Of a stretch of DNA of 64,000 nt, positions 1 through 8,399 are shown in pieces. Location: the NCBI GenBank assembly GCA_013426805.1, contig JACDZG010000028.1:1-64000 (forward strand). The letters run 5' to 3'. Made by a program: the position numbers and the translations under genes. Numbering within the stretch: the first letter of the stretch is position 1; every line of letters starts with the position of its first letter. The notes under the pieces are model-generated. The model made no database searches, was not told where the DNA came from, and saw only the letters and a program-made list of their open reading frames with translations. The stretch is from Chromatiaceae bacterium (GTDB lineage: Bacteria > Pseudomonadota > Gammaproteobacteria > Chromatiales > Chromatiaceae).

Positions 1-724
1 CCGCCCCCTCAAAGAAGGTGTTGGTCAGATCATAGAGGGTGACGGTCCAGTCCAGTCCGAACAGGTCACTGACGCGCGTAAAGACCGTCTGCTCGATCAC
101 CGCCCGGTGGCGCATCAGCAGGTCCGCCGCGCGGTAGAACGGCGCCAGGGAAAGTGCCTCGAAGTCGACCTCCAGCAATTCCCCCAACGCGCTGCGCTCA
201 CCCAGCCAGCGGTGGGTCGCCCGTTCCGAGCCCGGTGCGGCCATGCGCCCGACCACCGCCCCAACAATCAGCGCCCGCTGCGGGCCGCTCAACCCCAAGC
301 CCTGGAGCAGCGCGACAAAGTTCACTTCCGCCATCGCCCACAGCGCCACCGACTCCACCCCGACGCTGCGCGGGCGGCTCAGTTCCAGCGAGTCGACGTC
401 GACCGCCTGCACATCGCCCCCGTCGGTGCGGCCGGCGAGGGGTGGGGCCACGCCCTGGCGCGCCAACAACCGGGCGAACAGCCGCTGCGCCTTCCGTTCG
501 ACGGGGCCGGAGCCGGCCAGCAAGGCGCCCTGGCCGCTACGCAGTTCTTCCAACCGCGCACAGAGTGCCGGCCACTCCTCCTGGGGCAGCGTGAACTGGC
601 GGCCCAGGTTCAGCAGGGTGACCTGCCGCACCCGGCCGCCCACGCGCTCGGACTGCACCAGGCGGTGGGTGGTGTAGCGCTCCCCGGTGGCGCTGTTCGT
701 GGTATGGGTGCGACGGATGTACAT
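1..724 (-). CDS. IS1634-family transposase, 5' part only (runs off left edge)
   Basis: The reading frame starts at the ATG on the minus strand ending at 724 (MYIRRTHTTNSATGER) and is open to the window edge, giving about 241 residues. Near the edge it reads VTLYDLTNTFFEG, the conserved first catalytic-Asp block (YDLTNTYFEG-like) of IS1634/IS4-group DDE transposases. The opening with a Y-I-R-R start and the later GERxTTHRLVQSERVGG stretch also fit that family. The rest of the gene and the left inverted repeat lie outside the window. No clear terminal inverted repeat was found just upstream (725-865), so the element's right boundary is undefined. Whether the copy is intact cannot be judged. Confidence 0.8.
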   Translation of the reverse strand, partial: MYIRRTHTTNSATGERYTTHRLVQSERVGGRVRQVTLLNLGRQFTLPQEEWPALCARLEELRSGQGALLAGSGPVERKAQRLFARLLARQGVAPPLAGRTDGGDVQAVDVDSLELSRPRSVGVESVALWAMAEVNFVALLQGLGLSGPQRALIVGAVVGRMAAPGSERATHRWLGERSALGELLEVDFEALSLAPFYRAADLLMRHRAVIEQTVFTRVSDLFGLDWTVTLYDLTNTFFEGA

Positions 725-820
725 CCCGGTACTCTACGACACCCGGCACCGGCTTTACTTTGACCCTATTGAATAACTTGGCACTACATTGCGATTTTCG
801 GCAGGCGTGTACAAAAGGAT

Positions 821-841
821 CAGATGGTTAGGTACCATCTG
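821..841 (-). terminator. Hairpin downstream of hydF
   Basis: An 8-base stem CAGATGGT/ACCATCTG with a 5-base loop lies 25 bases past the hydF stop. On the minus strand it is followed by ATCCTTTTG, a short T-rich tail. It could be a weak rho-independent terminator for hydF. The tail is short, so this is tentative. Confidence 0.4.
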
Positions 842-865
842 GGGGTGCTTATCAATGGGGTCATG

Positions 866-2085
866 TTAAAGATGGGTTAGCGCAGCGGGAAAGCACTGCA
901 AAGCGCGCGGCAGCACCCCCTGCAGCAGCGAGATCGCCACGCCATAGTTGGTCATGGGCACCTGCTGACGCTCGGCCCGATAGAGCCAGGAGAGCATGTG
1001 CTTGCGGGTCACCATGCAGGCACCGCATTGGATGATGAGGTCGTAGTGCGCGATCTCGTCGGGAAAATACTTGCCGGTGCTGAAGTCGACTTGCAACTCG
1101 CCGCCGACGAACTGGCGCAGCCAGCGTGGGATCTTCACGCGCCCGATGTCGTCGCAGATGAGGTCATGGGTGCAGGCCTCGGCGATGAGTACGCGGTCGC
1201 CGGGCTGCAGCCGGTGGATCGCCGCCGCGCCCGCGCTGAGCTTGACGAGGTCCGCCTTGAAGCGGGCCATCAGGATCGAGAAGGTCGTCAGGGGATATCG
1301 GGGGGTGTATCGGCAACGGTCTTCAATACCACCTGGGAGTCGCAGACGACCAGCGCCGGCCTGGCGCGCAGATTTCCGAGCGCGGCGGCCAGCTCGCGCT
1401 CCTTCACCACGACACAGACGGCATCGGCGTCCAGCGCCTCGCGGATCGCCTGCACCTGCGGGGGGATCAGCCGCCCCGTGGGCGCCCCAAGGTCGATCGG
1501 GACGACAAGGACCAGGGTGCTGCCCGGCCGGATCAGGTCGGCCACCAGCGGCGGCCCTTGCAGATGCTCCTCCGGGACCAGCCGGATCATGGACTCTTTG
1601 ACCGCCTCGATCCCTTGTCCATGCAGGGCGCAGACGCGGACCAGGTCCGTCTCCTCGCCCGGCAGACCCGCGAGCGCCACATCGGGCCGGGGTCCCAGGT
1701 CGGTCTTGTTGAGGACACAGAGCACCGGCGTCTTGCGCTCCGCCAGTTGGGCGAGGAGCGCGCGCTCATCGTCCCCGATGCCGGTGTGGTCGCAGACCAG
1801 CAGCGCGATGTCGACCCGCTCCAGCACCCCGGCCGTTCTGGCCATGCGCAGGCCGCCCAGTTCGCCGGCGTCGTCGATACCGGCGGTGTCGACGAAGACC
1901 ACGGGGCCGATCGGGGGCAACTCGATCGCCTTTTCAACGGGGTCCGTGGTGGTTCCGGCAACGGGCGAGACGATCGACAGCGGATAGCCCAGCAGGGCGT
2001 TGACCAGGCTTGACTTGCCGACGTTGCGGCGGCCGAAGACGCCGATGTGCAGGCGCAGGCTATTGGAGGTATTCAGCATGTGCAT
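866..2085 (-). pseudogene. hydF: [FeFe]-hydrogenase maturation GTPase HydF, frameshifted
   Basis: HydF is the scaffold GTPase on which the [FeFe]-hydrogenase H-cluster is assembled with HydE and HydG. The first part (2085 to about 1290) holds a TrmE/Era-like GTPase domain with P-loop GRRNVGKS, DTAG (switch) and NKTD. The second part (to 866) holds the cluster-binding domain with ACTHD and CGAC, so all three cysteine ligands are present. The two parts are in different frames. The first ends ...PPDIP then stop; the second continues LTTFSILMARFK, exactly the expected continuation. One C lost from a CCCC run near 1290 explains it. This may be a real inactivating mutation or a homopolymer sequencing error. 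No hydA, hydE or hydG is nearby. Confidence 0.85.
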
Positions 2086-2433
2086 GACTCAGGATCGGTA
2101 ACGGTTCAGTCTGCCCTGCCGCTGTCAGGTTGCGCATTGCCATTCTGGCGACACCCCTGTTTTTGCCGCTCTGCGGCCCGTGCCATCGTAGCGTAGCATC
2201 CTGACCCGCAACCCGCGTCGCCACACCCGCCCCGCTCCCCCGTGACCCCAGCATCGTTGGACCTTACCGGTAGGCCACCGAGGCCAGGCTTGGGGCGATG
2301 TGCCTCCAATGGCGGATTCCCATCGGCGTCCCTCGTGACCGGGGCCGCGGTGCTATGCTTCGGGGCGACGCAGCGGCGGCATCGCCAGCCATTGCGCCGC
2401 GCCGCGACTGTATGGTTCAACCGGGACGCCCTA

Positions 2434-3501
2434 ATGCTCGACACGATTCGCTTGGTCGATTTCAAGAATCATCGGGATACCAGCATCCGCCTGGGGCGGC
2501 TCACCCTGCTGGTCGGACCGAACGGGGCAGGCAAATCCGGCGTATTGCAGGCCATCGATACGACTTGGCGCACTTTCCTCCCGCATCGCGTGGTCATAGA
2601 GAGGGACCATCTCGGCCTGGTCCGGTCCGGGCAGCCTGGTTTCGACCTCGAGCTCAATGGGGCGGACGACAGCAACAAGGACGGACGCTGGATCCTGAAA
2701 TGGCGGATTCGAGTCGGCGAGCCTGGCGGTCCGGCCGGCTCCTTCGACTTCTCCGGGACCGATGCGACCGGACGCAGCGACCTGCTCGGCATTGCTGGAC
2801 CGGAGAACCTCACGCGGCAGGCCGTGCAGCGGTCCATCGGCAAGGTGCTGCGTTTACATCTCTCCGCTCAACGGCTTGCCGCCGAGAGCGCGCTGGACTC
2901 CGAGCATGCGCAGATCGACAGCGAAGGGTTCGGGCTGCCGTCGGTCATCGCGAACCTGCTACTCGCCGACCGAGACCGCTTCGACGCGCTGGAGGCGGAC
3001 TTGCGGGCCATCGTGCCAGCCGTGAAGCGCATCCGCATCCGGCGGATCAGCCGACCGGTGAAGCCGAAAGGCGAGGAGCCGTTCAGGAAGGAGCTCGCCG
3101 ACCAGTTGTCCCTGGACATGCGCTCCGGCGATGAACTGCCGCCGGAAGCCATCAGCGAGGGCACCCTGATCCTGCTGGGTCTGCTGACGGTGCTCAACGC
3201 CGCCGACAGCCCGCGGCTGCTGCTGATCGACGACATCGACCAGGCCTTGCACCCGCGGGCGCAGGCAGACCTGATCCAACTGCTGCGGCAGGCGCTGGAC
3301 CAGCATCCTGGGTTGCAGATCGTCGCGACCAGCCACTCGCCTTACCTGATCGATGAACTGCGCGATGACGAGGTCTGGGTACTGAATACCCGTAACGACG
3401 GCACCGCGGTCGCCGCCTGCCTCGCCGATCACCCTGATGGGGCACGGTTTCGCGGCACGCTGCGCACCGGCGAGTTCCTGAGTGCGGTCGGCGATGACTG
3501 A
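2434..3501 (+). CDS. AAA family ATPase (AAA_21/OLD-like)
   Basis: The protein is 355 residues with an ABC/SMC-like ATPase fold. It begins MLDTIRLVDFKNHRDTSIRL, the typical start of RecF/OLD-type ATPases. Walker A is GPNGAGKS (residues about 28-35). A late Walker B LLLIDDIDQALHP is followed by ATSHSPYLIDEL (H-loop). The ATG at 2434 was chosen because the upstream in-frame sequence (from 2242) has no family similarity. The stop overlaps the start of the next gene, so they form a pair. Such ATPases plus a small nuclease-like partner are often anti-phage or plasmid systems, but the role here is inferred. No TOPRIM domain is in this protein itself. Confidence 0.8.
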   Translation: MLDTIRLVDFKNHRDTSIRLGRLTLLVGPNGAGKSGVLQAIDTTWRTFLPHRVVIERDHLGLVRSGQPGFDLELNGADDSNKDGRWILKWRIRVGEPGGPAGSFDFSGTDATGRSDLLGIAGPENLTRQAVQRSIGKVLRLHLSAQRLAAESALDSEHAQIDSEGFGLPSVIANLLLADRDRFDALEADLRAIVPAVKRIRIRRISRPVKPKGEEPFRKELADQLSLDMRSGDELPPEAISEGTLILLGLLTVLNAADSPRLLLIDDIDQALHPRAQADLIQLLRQALDQHPGLQIVATSHSPYLIDELRDDEVWVLNTRNDGTAVAACLADHPDGARFRGTLRTGEFLSAVGDD

Positions 3502-3755
3502 GTGCTCGGCCAGGAGACATGCGATGCGGCTGGTACTGATCGTTGAGGACCACGCCCATGCCCAGGCCGCACGGGTGTTGGCGGATCGGGTGCTGATCGA
3601 ATGCGGACCGGACTGGCTTGGGGCGGAGACCATCGACGGCTTGCGTCAGTGGTCCGGTTTACCCCCCAACACTGATCGGACCCGCTGGACGGAGCTTGAT
3701 GCGCTCGCAAAATCCCCTGATCGCGGCGATTATGCGGCTCGTGGCGTAATTGAAG
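3494..3755 (+). pseudogene. Truncated partner of the AAA ATPase (unknown family)
   Basis: The start at 3494 overlaps the stop of the ATPase gene (ATGACTGA), so translation is coupled. The first about 85 residues (MRLVLIVEDHAHAQAARVLA and following) look like a real protein opening with a hydrophobic strand and acidic residues (LIVEDHAHA). This resembles the beginning of TOPRIM-like or DUF4276-like partners of such ATPases, though I do not recognise it firmly. From about 3750 the frame runs antisense into the 3' end of cbiO on the other strand and loses sense. The true 3' end has therefore been lost by a rearrangement near 3750-3800. The end coordinate is approximate. Confidence 0.5.
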
Positions 3756-3765
3756 ACAGGAGACT

Positions 3766-4635
3766 TCAGTTAAGAATAGATCGCTTGATGGATTGGTTCC
3801 GCGAACTTTGGATCCGGGCGATCAGGGCGGCCGGCGTGCGAGGCGGAGGTTGCGGGTCTTCCGGACCACCACCGAACCCCAGCGCAACGGCCAGGGCCAA
3901 CAGGGTGGGCGTTCGCAGGTGCGCGGCGCGCAAGCGTTCCGCATCCGCGAGGGTCGCCAGGGCTTCACCCTGACAGACCACGCGACCTTGACCCAGGATG
4001 GCCACGTCATCCGCCCAGCCATAGGCCAGGTCAACATCATGGGTGGAAAACACCAGGGTCGTGCCGGCCAGGCACAGTTGTTCCAGGGCGGACAGCAGGT
4101 GGGCAACGCCCTGGGGGTCCAGCCCGGCGGTGGGTTCGTCCAGAATCAGAACCTCGGGTCGCATCGCCAGCACCCCGGCGATGGCGACCCGCTTCTTCTG
4201 GCCGAAGCTCAAGGAATGGGTCGGACGCTCGGCCAACGCGGCGATGCGCAGGGTCGCCAACGACTCGGCGACCCGTGCGCGCACAACCGCCTCCGGCAGT
4301 CCCTGATTGAGTGGGCCGAAGGAGACATCCTGCTCGACGGTGGCCAAAAAGAGTTGGTCGTCCGGCTCCTGCAAGACCAACCCGACCTTGTTGCGCCAGA
4401 CGTTGAGCGCCTGACGGCCATACCCCGCGACCGCGCCGTCCAGTAAGACCTGGCCGCGGGAGGGCTTCAGCGTGCCGTTCAGGTGCAGGAGCAGGGTGGT
4501 CTTGCCGCAGCCGTTGGCGCCCAACAGGGCGAGCTTGCGGCCCCGCGATACCTCAAGGTCCAAACCGCTCAAGGCAACGATGCCTCCGGGGTAACTGTAT
4601 TCCAGCCCCCGTGCAGACAGGATGATCGGGTTCAT
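3766..4635 (-). CDS. cbiO: Cobalt/nickel ECF transporter ATP-binding protein CbiO
   Basis: This is an energy-coupling ATPase for cobalt (or nickel) uptake, working with CbiM, CbiN and CbiQ in the inner membrane. It has Walker A GANGCGKT, a Q-loop LQEPDDQLF (the EPDDQ form typical of ECF ATPases), signature LSFGQKKRVA, Walker B VLILDEPTAGLDP and H-loop STHD. The ATG at 4635 overlaps the stop of the cbiQ remnant, as in intact operons. The last residues (QSSRNQSIKRSILN) look foreign and lie at the rearrangement junction with the gene at 3494. The nucleotide-binding domain is complete, but cbiQ is gutted and cbiM is absent here, so the transporter is probably non-functional unless parts exist elsewhere. 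Confidence 0.85.
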   Translation of the reverse strand: MNPIILSARGLEYSYPGGIVALSGLDLEVSRGRKLALLGANGCGKTTLLLHLNGTLKPSRGQVLLDGAVAGYGRQALNVWRNKVGLVLQEPDDQLFLATVEQDVSFGPLNQGLPEAVVRARVAESLATLRIAALAERPTHSLSFGQKKRVAIAGVLAMRPEVLILDEPTAGLDPQGVAHLLSALEQLCLAGTTLVFSTHDVDLAYGWADDVAILGQGRVVCQGEALATLADAERLRAAHLRTPTLLALAVALGFGGGPEDPQPPPRTPAALIARIQSSRNQSIKRSILN

Positions 4636-4770
4636 GCCAGGCCCCGATCCAGCAGCACGGATCCCAGGGCGACCGCCAGCAGCAGACTCCCAATCCCCGC
4701 CAGCCGGCGCCGGGACAGGGTGGTGACGGCGCCAGCGATTGGTCCAGGCGTGCCGGTCAATCGCGAGCAT
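4632..4770 (-). pseudogene. cbiQ: cbiQ remnant with internal deletion
   Basis: The first 18 codons (MLAIDRHAWTNRWRRHHP) match the N-terminus of CbiQ, the membrane component of cobalt ECF transporters. The sequence then jumps, in another frame, to a plausible CbiQ C-terminal helix (LAGIGSLLLAVALGSVLLDR) ending in a TGA that overlaps the cbiO start. Normal CbiQ is roughly 230-280 residues, so about 600 bases are missing from the middle while both gene ends and both overlaps with neighbours are kept. The start overlaps the end of cbiN. Confidence 0.65.
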
Positions 4771-5080
4771 CGACGGCCTGCGCGTCGAGCCGGGCCGGGT
4801 CTGCGTCTGGTTTGCGCCGCTGCGACTCACCGCGCCGCAGGCCGAGGTAATAGCCGAGCAGACCCGCCCCCAGGGCCGCCTGCAGGGCAAACAGCAGGCT
4901 TTCGATCTCTCCGCTCGGCGGCTCCCACAGGGGCGTGAACCAGGGCTGGTAGTCCGGATTCGCCGCGATGATCGCGGTCTGGGCTTGGGCATCGGCCCCG
5001 GCGAAGGGCTCGGCAAGCCCGCCGGGCAGCGGGAGGATCAGCGGCAGCGCGGCGATGACCACCACCGCCGCCAGGAGCAA
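4757..5080 (-). CDS. cbiN: Cobalt transport protein CbiN
   Basis: This is a small membrane component of the CbiMNQO cobalt transporter. It has an N-terminal hydrophobic helix (LLAAVVVIAALPLILPLP), a periplasmic stretch containing FAGADAQAQ, the characteristic PLWEPPSGEIESLLFALQAA motif, and a second helix (LGAGLLGYYLGLRRG). The usual ATG start is missing: the frame is closed by a TGA at about 5091, leaving TTG (5080) or an upstream CTG as the only starts. The 5' end may therefore have been clipped when cbiM was lost. The 3' end overlaps the cbiQ start. About 107 residues is normal for the family. Confidence 0.75.
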   Translation of the reverse strand: MLLAAVVVIAALPLILPLPGGLAEPFAGADAQAQTAIIAANPDYQPWFTPLWEPPSGEIESLLFALQAALGAGLLGYYLGLRRGESQRRKPDADPARLDAQAVDARD

Positions 5081-5249
5081 CAGAATCGTAGCCCAGACCC
5101 AGGGTCAGGGGGTACAGGATGCCTCCACCAGGCCGGCCCAACCGTCATCCAGCATCCCGATCAGCGCGCAGGTTTCAGTCAACGAGGCGACAGGATAAGC
5201 CGGCGTGTTGGATGGGGTTAGCCGAACATGGCTGACCGAGGGTCAGGAG

Positions 5250-5604
5250 TTAGGCAAAGAGCCGCTCCATCCAGGCCACGAACCGGCGTGCCGCCTCTGC
5301 GTCATGGGCGAATGTCGCCGCCCGGATCGCGGTGCCGAAGGGTTGACCGGGCTCTTTCTGCCAGGCAAGCCAGGTATGGATGCTGGCCTTGATGAAATCG
5401 GGCTCGGTGAATCCGGCGCCCAGTTGGCGGGCCTGCATGGTGCTCTCCCCGGCCCAGGCCCAGCAAGGGTCGGCTGGCGGCACGAGCAGGGCCAGGAAGT
5501 CCTCGAGTTTGCCCGGGGTCTGGTTGTCGGGCATGAGCCAGACACCAAGCCGCTTGCCACCTCAGCCGATGGGGCGCGTCCGGCCTCATCTTCGATCGGC
5601 TCAT
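5250..5604 (-). pseudogene. DUF3226 (TOPRIM-like) gene, internally deleted
   Basis: The gene starts with ATG at 5604 overlapping the stop of the preceding ATPase gene. About ten codons (MSRSKMRPDA) match the family's start. After a jump and frame change the sequence reads RLGVWLMPDNQTPGKLEDF and continues to a normal C-terminus with KASIHTWLAWQKEPGQPFG, which is characteristic of DUF3226 proteins partnered with AAA ATPases. Roughly half the protein, including most TOPRIM residues, is missing. It cannot be functional. Confidence 0.7.
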
Positions 5605-6111
5605 CCCCGCACCTCAATGTGGTGGCGTGCGGCGATCTCGATGTCCGCGGCCGAATAGCGCACCGCCGCGGGCTCGGTCCGGTCGATGCGGTGCACCGAG
5701 ACCTCCGCCGCCAGATCGGGTGCGTCGGTTTGGAGCCAGGCCAAGGCGCGAATGCAATCGCCGCTATGGGATGTGGCGAAGACCTGCACATCGAGCCGCC
5801 GGGCGGACTCGATGACGAAGCGCCACATGGACTCCAGCGTGGTGTAGTGGAACGGGAGGCTTACCTTCCGGATTGTCCGGCCCGGTCATCACCAGTTCAA
5901 AGGGGAGTCCGACTCCGACCAGGTCAATCAATGGATCAAGCTTCGCGGGATCCGCTTTATTAGGCCGAATACTGCAACCGACCACCTGAGCGGCATTGCC
6001 GTAACCGGCACTCAACTTGAACGACACGCCGTCGCGGATCTGATGTCCATAAAATAGATGGCTCAAATCGACATCCCAACCGGTCGCGCTCTAGCCGGGC
6101 GACTCAGGCTG
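5601..6111 (-). pseudogene. AAA ATPase partner of DUF3226, internally deleted
   Basis: Two fragments of one protein are recognisable. One (about 6105-5870) contains WDVDLSHLFYGHQI and later LPFELVMTGPDN. The other (about 5868-5601), in a different frame, reads FHYTTLESMWRFVIESARR then VQVFATSHSGDCI, the end-of-Walker-B/H-loop region of an OLD-like ATPase. The P-loop region and the stretch holding Walker B are gone. It overlaps the start of the DUF3226 remnant, showing the original two-gene operon. The 5' end is undefined because a TAG closes the frame near 6112. Confidence 0.65.
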
Positions 6112-6167
6112 GTGGGGTCGGCTGAGCCGATTCCGACGGCCGACCTGATCATCCTGCCGGGATTGAC

Positions 6168-6209
6168 TGAGAAATATGAGACTGGTTTCTCATTTATAAG
6201 ATATGATAA
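6168..6209 (+). promoter_or_regulatory. AT-rich palindromes upstream of the Fur/Zur-family gene
   Basis: In an otherwise GC-rich region, 6168-6192 is a perfect inverted repeat TGAGAAA...TTTCTCA, with a nested ATGAGA-N6-TCTCAT at 6176-6193. Just after it, 6194-6209 (TTATAAGATATGATAA) is a second imperfect palindrome with 12 of 16 bases symmetric. Fur-superfamily operators are AT-rich dyads of this size. The position before the regulator suggests autoregulation. It also argues that translation starts at the GTG at 6245 rather than the ATG at 6203, which lies inside the palindrome. Confidence 0.5.
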
Positions 6210-6244
6210 TCTCTTCTCAGTTTTGGTCAACGGGAGCATCGGGC

Positions 6245-6628
6245 GTGAGCTACTCCACCCGGCAACGCGAGGCGATACTGAACACCTTACGGCGGACGGA
6301 TCGACCGCTGACGCCACAAGAGATTCGGGAGGGGGCAAGCCGGGATTGCGCTGGGATCGGGTTGGCAACCGTGTACCGCGCTCTGAAGTCCTTCATGGCG
6401 CAAAAAGACGTTCTGCTGGTCGAGATTCCCGGCAATCCGCCCTGTTACGAACCGGCCGACCGGGGCCATCACCATCATTTTGTGTGTGACCGCTGTCGCC
6501 ATGTTTTCGATCTGCACGGCTGCGTGCAGGACCTGGACACGCTGGTTCCTCGCGATTTCAGCGTCCAGCGACACGACATCACGCTATACGGAGTGTGCGC
6601 CGCGTGCGGCACGGGGGCGGACGGATGA
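6245..6628 (+). CDS. Fur-family transcriptional regulator, probably Zur
   Basis: The protein is about 127 residues with a winged helix (STRQREAILNTLRRTDRPL, ATVYRALKSF) followed by a metal-binding dimer domain: GHHHHFVCDRCRHVFDL and a C-terminal CAAC pair. This CxxC...CxxC structural zinc site and the HHHHF motif define the Fur superfamily. The short length, the DUF1826 gene immediately downstream and the Zur-box-like site at 9185 favour a zinc sensor over an iron sensor. GTG 6245 is preferred as start; ATG 6203 would add 14 unlikely residues and lies within an operator-like palindrome. The stop overlaps the next start (GATGA). Confidence 0.8.
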   Translation: MSYSTRQREAILNTLRRTDRPLTPQEIREGASRDCAGIGLATVYRALKSFMAQKDVLLVEIPGNPPCYEPADRGHHHHFVCDRCRHVFDLHGCVQDLDTLVPRDFSVQRHDITLYGVCAACGTGADG

Positions 6629-7371
6629 ACGCGCTGTCAGCGTCGTTGCGTGATGTCTCGCTAAGAATCCGATCAGGTATCATGTTCCCGGAGTCGCAGA
6701 TGCAGACCCACACTCAACACCCCGCACACCAGGGGACGATCCCGCCGGGCCCGCGGCGCGCTCGCGAGCCGGCCGCGCTGACCGAGATCCAGGACCCGGC
6801 TCGGAACCTGACCCTGTGGCGACGCACCCTCGATCCGGATCTCGTTGCCGAGCTTGTGCGCCTACCCCGGCTCCCGGCCCAGGCCACCCGTCACCGCCTG
6901 GCACCTGGGGCTGGCTGGGACGCACGGCGGCGGGCCGTCGTCACCCTGCTCGCGGACCATGGCCTGGACGCGCTGGACCTGCCGGTCTGGACGGCCGATC
7001 TCCTGGACCTGCTCGACCGCTTTCTGCGCCTGGCCCCGGACTGGCCGGCAGAGCTCCGACTGGAGGTCGTCAGCGATGACGCATGCCGCCGTTTCCACGT
7101 CGACCGCACCCGTCTGCGCCTCGTCTGCACCTATCGAGGACCGGGCACCGAATGGCTCGATGACGGCCAGGTGGACCGGGAGGCCTTGATGAATCATCTG
7201 CCCAATGAGTCCATCCTCCGCCACGGGCACCCGAAGCGCATGGAGACCGGCTGGGTGGGCCTCATGAAGGGCGCGATCTATCCGGACGACCGAGCCTTGG
7301 GGCTGGTGCATCGCTCGCCCCCCATCGCCGACACCGGTGAGACCCGGATACTCTTCTGCCTGGACGCCTGA
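6625..7371 (+). CDS. DUF1826 domain protein
   Basis: The protein is about 248 residues matching the DUF1826 family. These are proteins of unknown activity repeatedly found beside zur and COG0523 metal chaperones. Visible conserved parts are NLTLWRRTLDPDLVAEL, FHVDRTRLRLVCTYRGPGTEW and the C-terminal RMETGWVGLMKG and HRSPP. The ATG at 6625 overlaps the stop of the Fur-family gene, so the two are probably co-transcribed and co-regulated. The first about 50 residues are Pro/Arg-rich and poorly conserved; a later start at ATG 6682 is possible. A role in zinc homeostasis is inferred from context. Confidence 0.75.
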   Translation: MNALSASLRDVSLRIRSGIMFPESQMQTHTQHPAHQGTIPPGPRRAREPAALTEIQDPARNLTLWRRTLDPDLVAELVRLPRLPAQATRHRLAPGAGWDARRRAVVTLLADHGLDALDLPVWTADLLDLLDRFLRLAPDWPAELRLEVVSDDACRRFHVDRTRLRLVCTYRGPGTEWLDDGQVDREALMNHLPNESILRHGHPKRMETGWVGLMKGAIYPDDRALGLVHRSPPIADTGETRILFCLDA

Positions 7372-7394
7372 CACTCGGCGGCCTGATCGACTCA

Positions 7395-7437
7395 CTCCAT
7401 CAATGCGCTCCATCAATGCGCTCCATCAATGCGCTCC
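7395..7437. repeat. 13-bp tandem repeat, 3.3 copies
   Basis: The unit CTCCATCAATGCG is repeated exactly three times plus four bases, in the gap between the DUF1826 gene and the next gene. It is a short slippage-prone array with no evident coding role. Confidence 0.9.
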
Positions 7438-7518
7438 ACCGGCCGACATACGGCCGTGGCGTCGAATGATGGGTTCATTGGCTCTACCTGCCTAACTCAG
7501 CCAACCACGGAGACTGCC

Positions 7519-8058
7519 ATGACCTTGATCCACCGCTACCGTCCGCTGACCTCGCCGCTGCTGGTCGTTGCCCTGACCGTCGCCGCGGCCGGGCTAGCCC
7601 CGCACACGGTTTATGCCGCCGACGTCGCCGAAATGGAAGCCGAGCACAGGTCCTGGGCCGAGGACCACGCCCGCTGGAGTGCCGAGAATGCCGACGCCGA
7701 GACCGAACACAGTGCCGCCGAAGCGGCGGCCTACAAGCTGTTATGGCTGATCAGCCGGCACCGCAGTGAGATCGCCGCAGAGGCCAGCGAAATGCGCGCA
7801 CACGGTGAAGCGATCACCGCCCATGAACAGGCGCTCGCTGCCGGCACGGACACGGTTGCGCTCGACGCGCAACATGCGCAGATGGCGGCCAGGCATGCCG
7901 CACAGACCGCAACACAGGCGCGCTATGCCGACCTGCATGCCAAGATTGCGGCCATTGTCCGCCAGATCGAGGCGCTTCCTCCCGCAGCGACAGGCCATCC
8001 GACTGTCGACGGACCGGCAAACCATCATCCTGCCGGCGCCCCGTCGGCCGACCAGTGA
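7519..8058 (+). CDS. Secreted Ala/His-rich coiled-coil protein, unknown
   Basis: The protein is 179 residues with a signal peptide (hydrophobic segment [20 protein letters not shown], cleavage likely after YAA). The mature part is almost wholly helical and Ala/Glu/His/Gln-rich (for example [25 protein letters not shown]), with heptad-like spacing suggesting a periplasmic coiled coil. The many histidines and the position just after a Zur-like regulator and DUF1826 would fit metal binding, but that is speculation. ATG 7519 was chosen because the signal peptide begins there. The stop overlaps the start of the ParA fragment. I do not recognise a family. Confidence 0.6.
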   Translation: MTLIHRYRPLTSPLLVVALTVAAAGLAPHTVYAADVAEMEAEHRSWAEDHARWSAENADAETEHSAAEAAAYKLLWLISRHRSEIAAEASEMRAHGEAITAHEQALAAGTDTVALDAQHAQMAARHAAQTATQARYADLHAKIAAIVRQIEALPPAATGHPTVDGPANHHPAGAPSADQ

Positions 8059-8297
8059 GGGCACCGGCGCCCGGCCCGCGGCGGACCGTCTTACGGCATC
8101 AGAAGGGCGGCACCGGCAAGACCACGCTGGCCATTGCCTATGCCGTCCGCCTGGCCATGGACGGTCACCGGGTCCTGCTGATCGACACCGATCCCCAGGG
8201 CACCGCCACCGCCTGGGGTGAACGCTTTGCCGCGCGCGGGGGCCTGGTCGTGCGCGGCGCGTGCGGCGCCGCGATCTGGCGCAGTCTCGCCGAGTAG
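8055..8297 (+). pseudogene. ParA-family ATPase, N-terminal fragment
   Basis: About 80 residues contain the deviant Walker [13 protein letters not shown] and [14 protein letters not shown] (Walker A'), the opening of MinD/ParA ATPases. These are normally 200 residues or more. The frame stops at 8297 (WRSLAE), and no continuation with the Walker B or C-terminal half is recognisable before yceI on the other strand. The start GTG overlaps the preceding stop. It is most likely a degraded gene. 8298-8399 shows nothing else. Confidence 0.6.
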
Positions 8298-8399
8298 TCA
8301 GGCCATCATGGCCTGGCGGTGTCGGTCTGGAACAGTCAGGTCTGGAAGCACCGGACGCGGGGCAAGGTCCGACCGGCGGGCGTTGCCCCGCCGCGCGGA

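Noticed and set aside
107-763. Plus-strand open frames over the left edge
   Set aside because: They are shadows of the IS1634-type transposase on the minus strand, which has the catalytic-block motif.
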